Origin: Vandiemenella viatica | Lineage: Eukaryota > Arthropoda > Insecta > Orthoptera > Morabidae | Direction: 5' to 3' | Length of the DNA: 64,000 bases | Assembly: GCA_031002005.1 (NCBI GenBank) | Contig: CM061921.1 | Location: 148,523,283-148,587,282 of the forward strand | In this document: one piece after another, positions 52,125 through 55,100 of the stretch | Layout of the letters: each line of letters begins with the position of its first letter | Position numbering within the stretch: position 1 is the stretch's first letter | Position numbers and translations under genes: made by a program | Notes under the pieces: generated by a model | Database searches by the model: none | Told to the model about the DNA's origin: nothing | What the model saw: only the letters and a program-made list of their open reading frames with translations

Positions 52125-55100
52125 CACTTCTCTATAAATAACTGAACAGTTCGGTCTTCAACTTAGTGCCTATATTAGTTCTTTTTTTGAAAATAAAAAA
52201 ATAGCTTCCAAGCATGTCTACAAACAACATCAGAACTTTAAGCTTAAAATGAAAAGGTAGTGGCCCAGAGCATCACAATGTCATGTAAGTATTTCTTAAA
52301 TATGAATTACAACTGCAACACATTTCAAACAATAACTGGAAAGACAAAAAAAGCCAGCAAAAGAAATATTTTTTTTATGAAAAAAGCATTGTTACAACGG
52401 TCTTATAACAAAATACAAAAATTAAAAATCACAAATGGCAACAAAGGAAAATATAGTTCTCCGTATACTGTAAAAGTACACTACCTTGGGAAAGTCCGAT
52501 CCCTGAGGTGGCTGCCATAAGTACAGAGAAAATAATCAATTTATAATATTTTATTAAAATTATCTCCAGGAATTAATTCACATGGAAGATTATAAACCAT
52601 TGAGATTTCCCAATTCCTGCATATAACTAAAACAAACTGACAGTTTAATAAGATCTATTTTTTTTTTTTTAAAGACATTCAAAAATTTTGTCAGTCCACA
52701 AGAGTTTAACTGGAAATGATATAATACTGAAACTGGCTTATTCAATAAATGATATTGACATAAAAAGTATAAAATATGGTATCATCCATTAATTTGAAAA
52801 TAACATGCACTGGTTTTACCAACAAGCCTGAAACACATATTTAACATCAACTGAAGATAACGTTCATTCAATTAGAATCACAGGAGGAATAGAAAGAATC
52901 ACTATTGAAAAGTATAGTGCATGCCAACTTTTTTATGCAGGCAAATCATAAGCAGAATCACAGTGAAAGAGCACATTACAAGAGCTACATTAACAAATTA
53001 CTTTACAGTATCATAAATGGTTCAATTAAGGATAGCGAAAGAAATATTAAAAATGTAACTATTTAACAGAAGGAATTACAAAATGTCACCTGTGGCTAAA
53101 ATGACTCATGATAAATTGATCTTTATATAATCCCTCTTTACAGTTTGCTTTTTCCAAGATAAGGATATATTTTATAACAATCTCATAATGTTTCGACCGA
53201 GTCTTGAGAGTTATTTTGTAATAATGAATATACTGATTTTTAAGAGTATGTAAAAAGGATGAAATAATTATAATTTGAGGAATACAATAAAGGTTTATTA
53301 ATCATGTATTAGTTACATAATTACTATAGACAGAAGAATCAGAGAATAAGAAGTTTGTTGTAACTAAGGTGTAACATTAAATAAAAATATTGGAAGAGTT
53401 AGTATATTTTCACTTTTTGTTCCTACATCAATATTTGAAACATTTCAAATATTTAACAATAAACAGAGTTTATTTGGTAAACCATACAAGGAAAGCAACT
53501 AGATATTTCAATTGGAATTTGTTTAAATATTCTGCAACTAGTTTTGAATTTCCAAAAACTTTACCTTATACTATTACTGCGATTAAGGCGGGGCACAGGG
53601 GAGGCAGTAGAATCACGTTGGTGCATCAACAAGCGTGTGTGAGTAAGGCTAGCTCGGTGTTGTAGCTGTGCAGGCAATGAACACAGTGACTCCACACTGT
53701 CTGCCTCTACAAGTCCCACTGAAACATGTTAAACAAACACAGCAACTAATCAGTAGATATTACTTAGAACTGGACTATATTTACCTACTTGGACTTGTCA
53801 GCCAGACAGAAATTGCATTTTAATGTAAACCTTAATCCATGGCATTAAACAGAAATAACTGACTATACAACAGGCAGTGAGACAATGGCAAAACATAAAA
53901 TATCCAAAAACATTTGGCTACTCAGTTTTGGCCCCTACATAGCATGCACGAGAAAAATTTCAGAGAGGGAAGGGGTAGTTTATGGCAAATGCTTTGTTTA
54001 CAATTATAAGCTATGTCATATCCTGCCTTTACTTAATTCTTGCATGAAATAATGCATACAATAAAACTATTGAAACAATTTGCCTTTAATTATTCGGTAC
54101 CTGCAGTTGTGCGAGCAGGAAGAGAGGCAGTATATGTAGAGCTATGTCGCAACCACGCACTGTACGGACTGTACGCCTGCAACTCGGCATAGTGCGTTGC
54201 AGTTGTATCTGATAACGAGCCGTCAGTCGAGCGAAGTGGTGATGAACGAGGTGGAAGGCTTTGAGATCCAAGCAGCAATCTATCACGTACACTTTGAGAG
54301 AGTTTGTAGTGTTGTTGCTGTTGCTGTTGCTGCTGCTGTTGCCGATGGTCATGTTGCTGCTGCTGCTGGTGGTGATGGTGCTGGTGGTGTTGCTGTTGTT
54401 GCTGGTGGTGGTGATGGTGTTGCTGCTGCTGGAGATCAGCACTACACGTCTGTGTTCCACCCGAAACCTTAAGCTTAGTTCGTGGAACTGCGGCAACTTG
54501 AGCAGTGCGTGCCTCACCTCCCCCCTTACCACTTCCACTTGAAGGCCTCTTCACATACCCAAAACTCTGAGGAACTCCTCTCACTTTGCCACTGCCACTA
54601 CTGCTACTACCGCTGTTAATTTTTCCTTCTCCATTTGACCGCAGACCTGCTGAGGCTTTACTAGGCTTGTCACTACCACTATAGTCTCGCTCTTTGCCTG
54701 GAACTTCATCTTTCACGCCTGAAACATAAATTAAAAATACAACTTCAGATGGCCATTTTGTACAATGGTTATTCTTAATTATTACTACCTGAAATCAAAC
54801 ATTTATGTTATGCTCAGCACCTTTTAGGGGACACAGATAGTCTGCCTGGAAATAAAGTGAATAGTTTCATATCATGGATATGATAGTTAAATTCTATTTT
54901 TCCCTTGTTAAGAAAAATTCAGTGGCCTCAATTATACAGCTTGTAACCTGAGGAAATAGACTGGTGAATACACCCAGATAACAAATGGTGAATTCTACAC
55001 ATAGCTACAATTAAACTGGATTTTATTAATGAGTCTTAGGTGACAAACTGCAACAAGCAGTTGAACCAATCATTTTCAGAAATTTTAAATAACTATAATT

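Noticed and set aside
54197..54542. Long plus-strand open frames rich in Val/Ala or Leu across the CAG/CAT tract
   Set aside because: They are shadow readings of a repetitive coding tract; the minus-strand frame has splice borders, fitting phases and NAV context.
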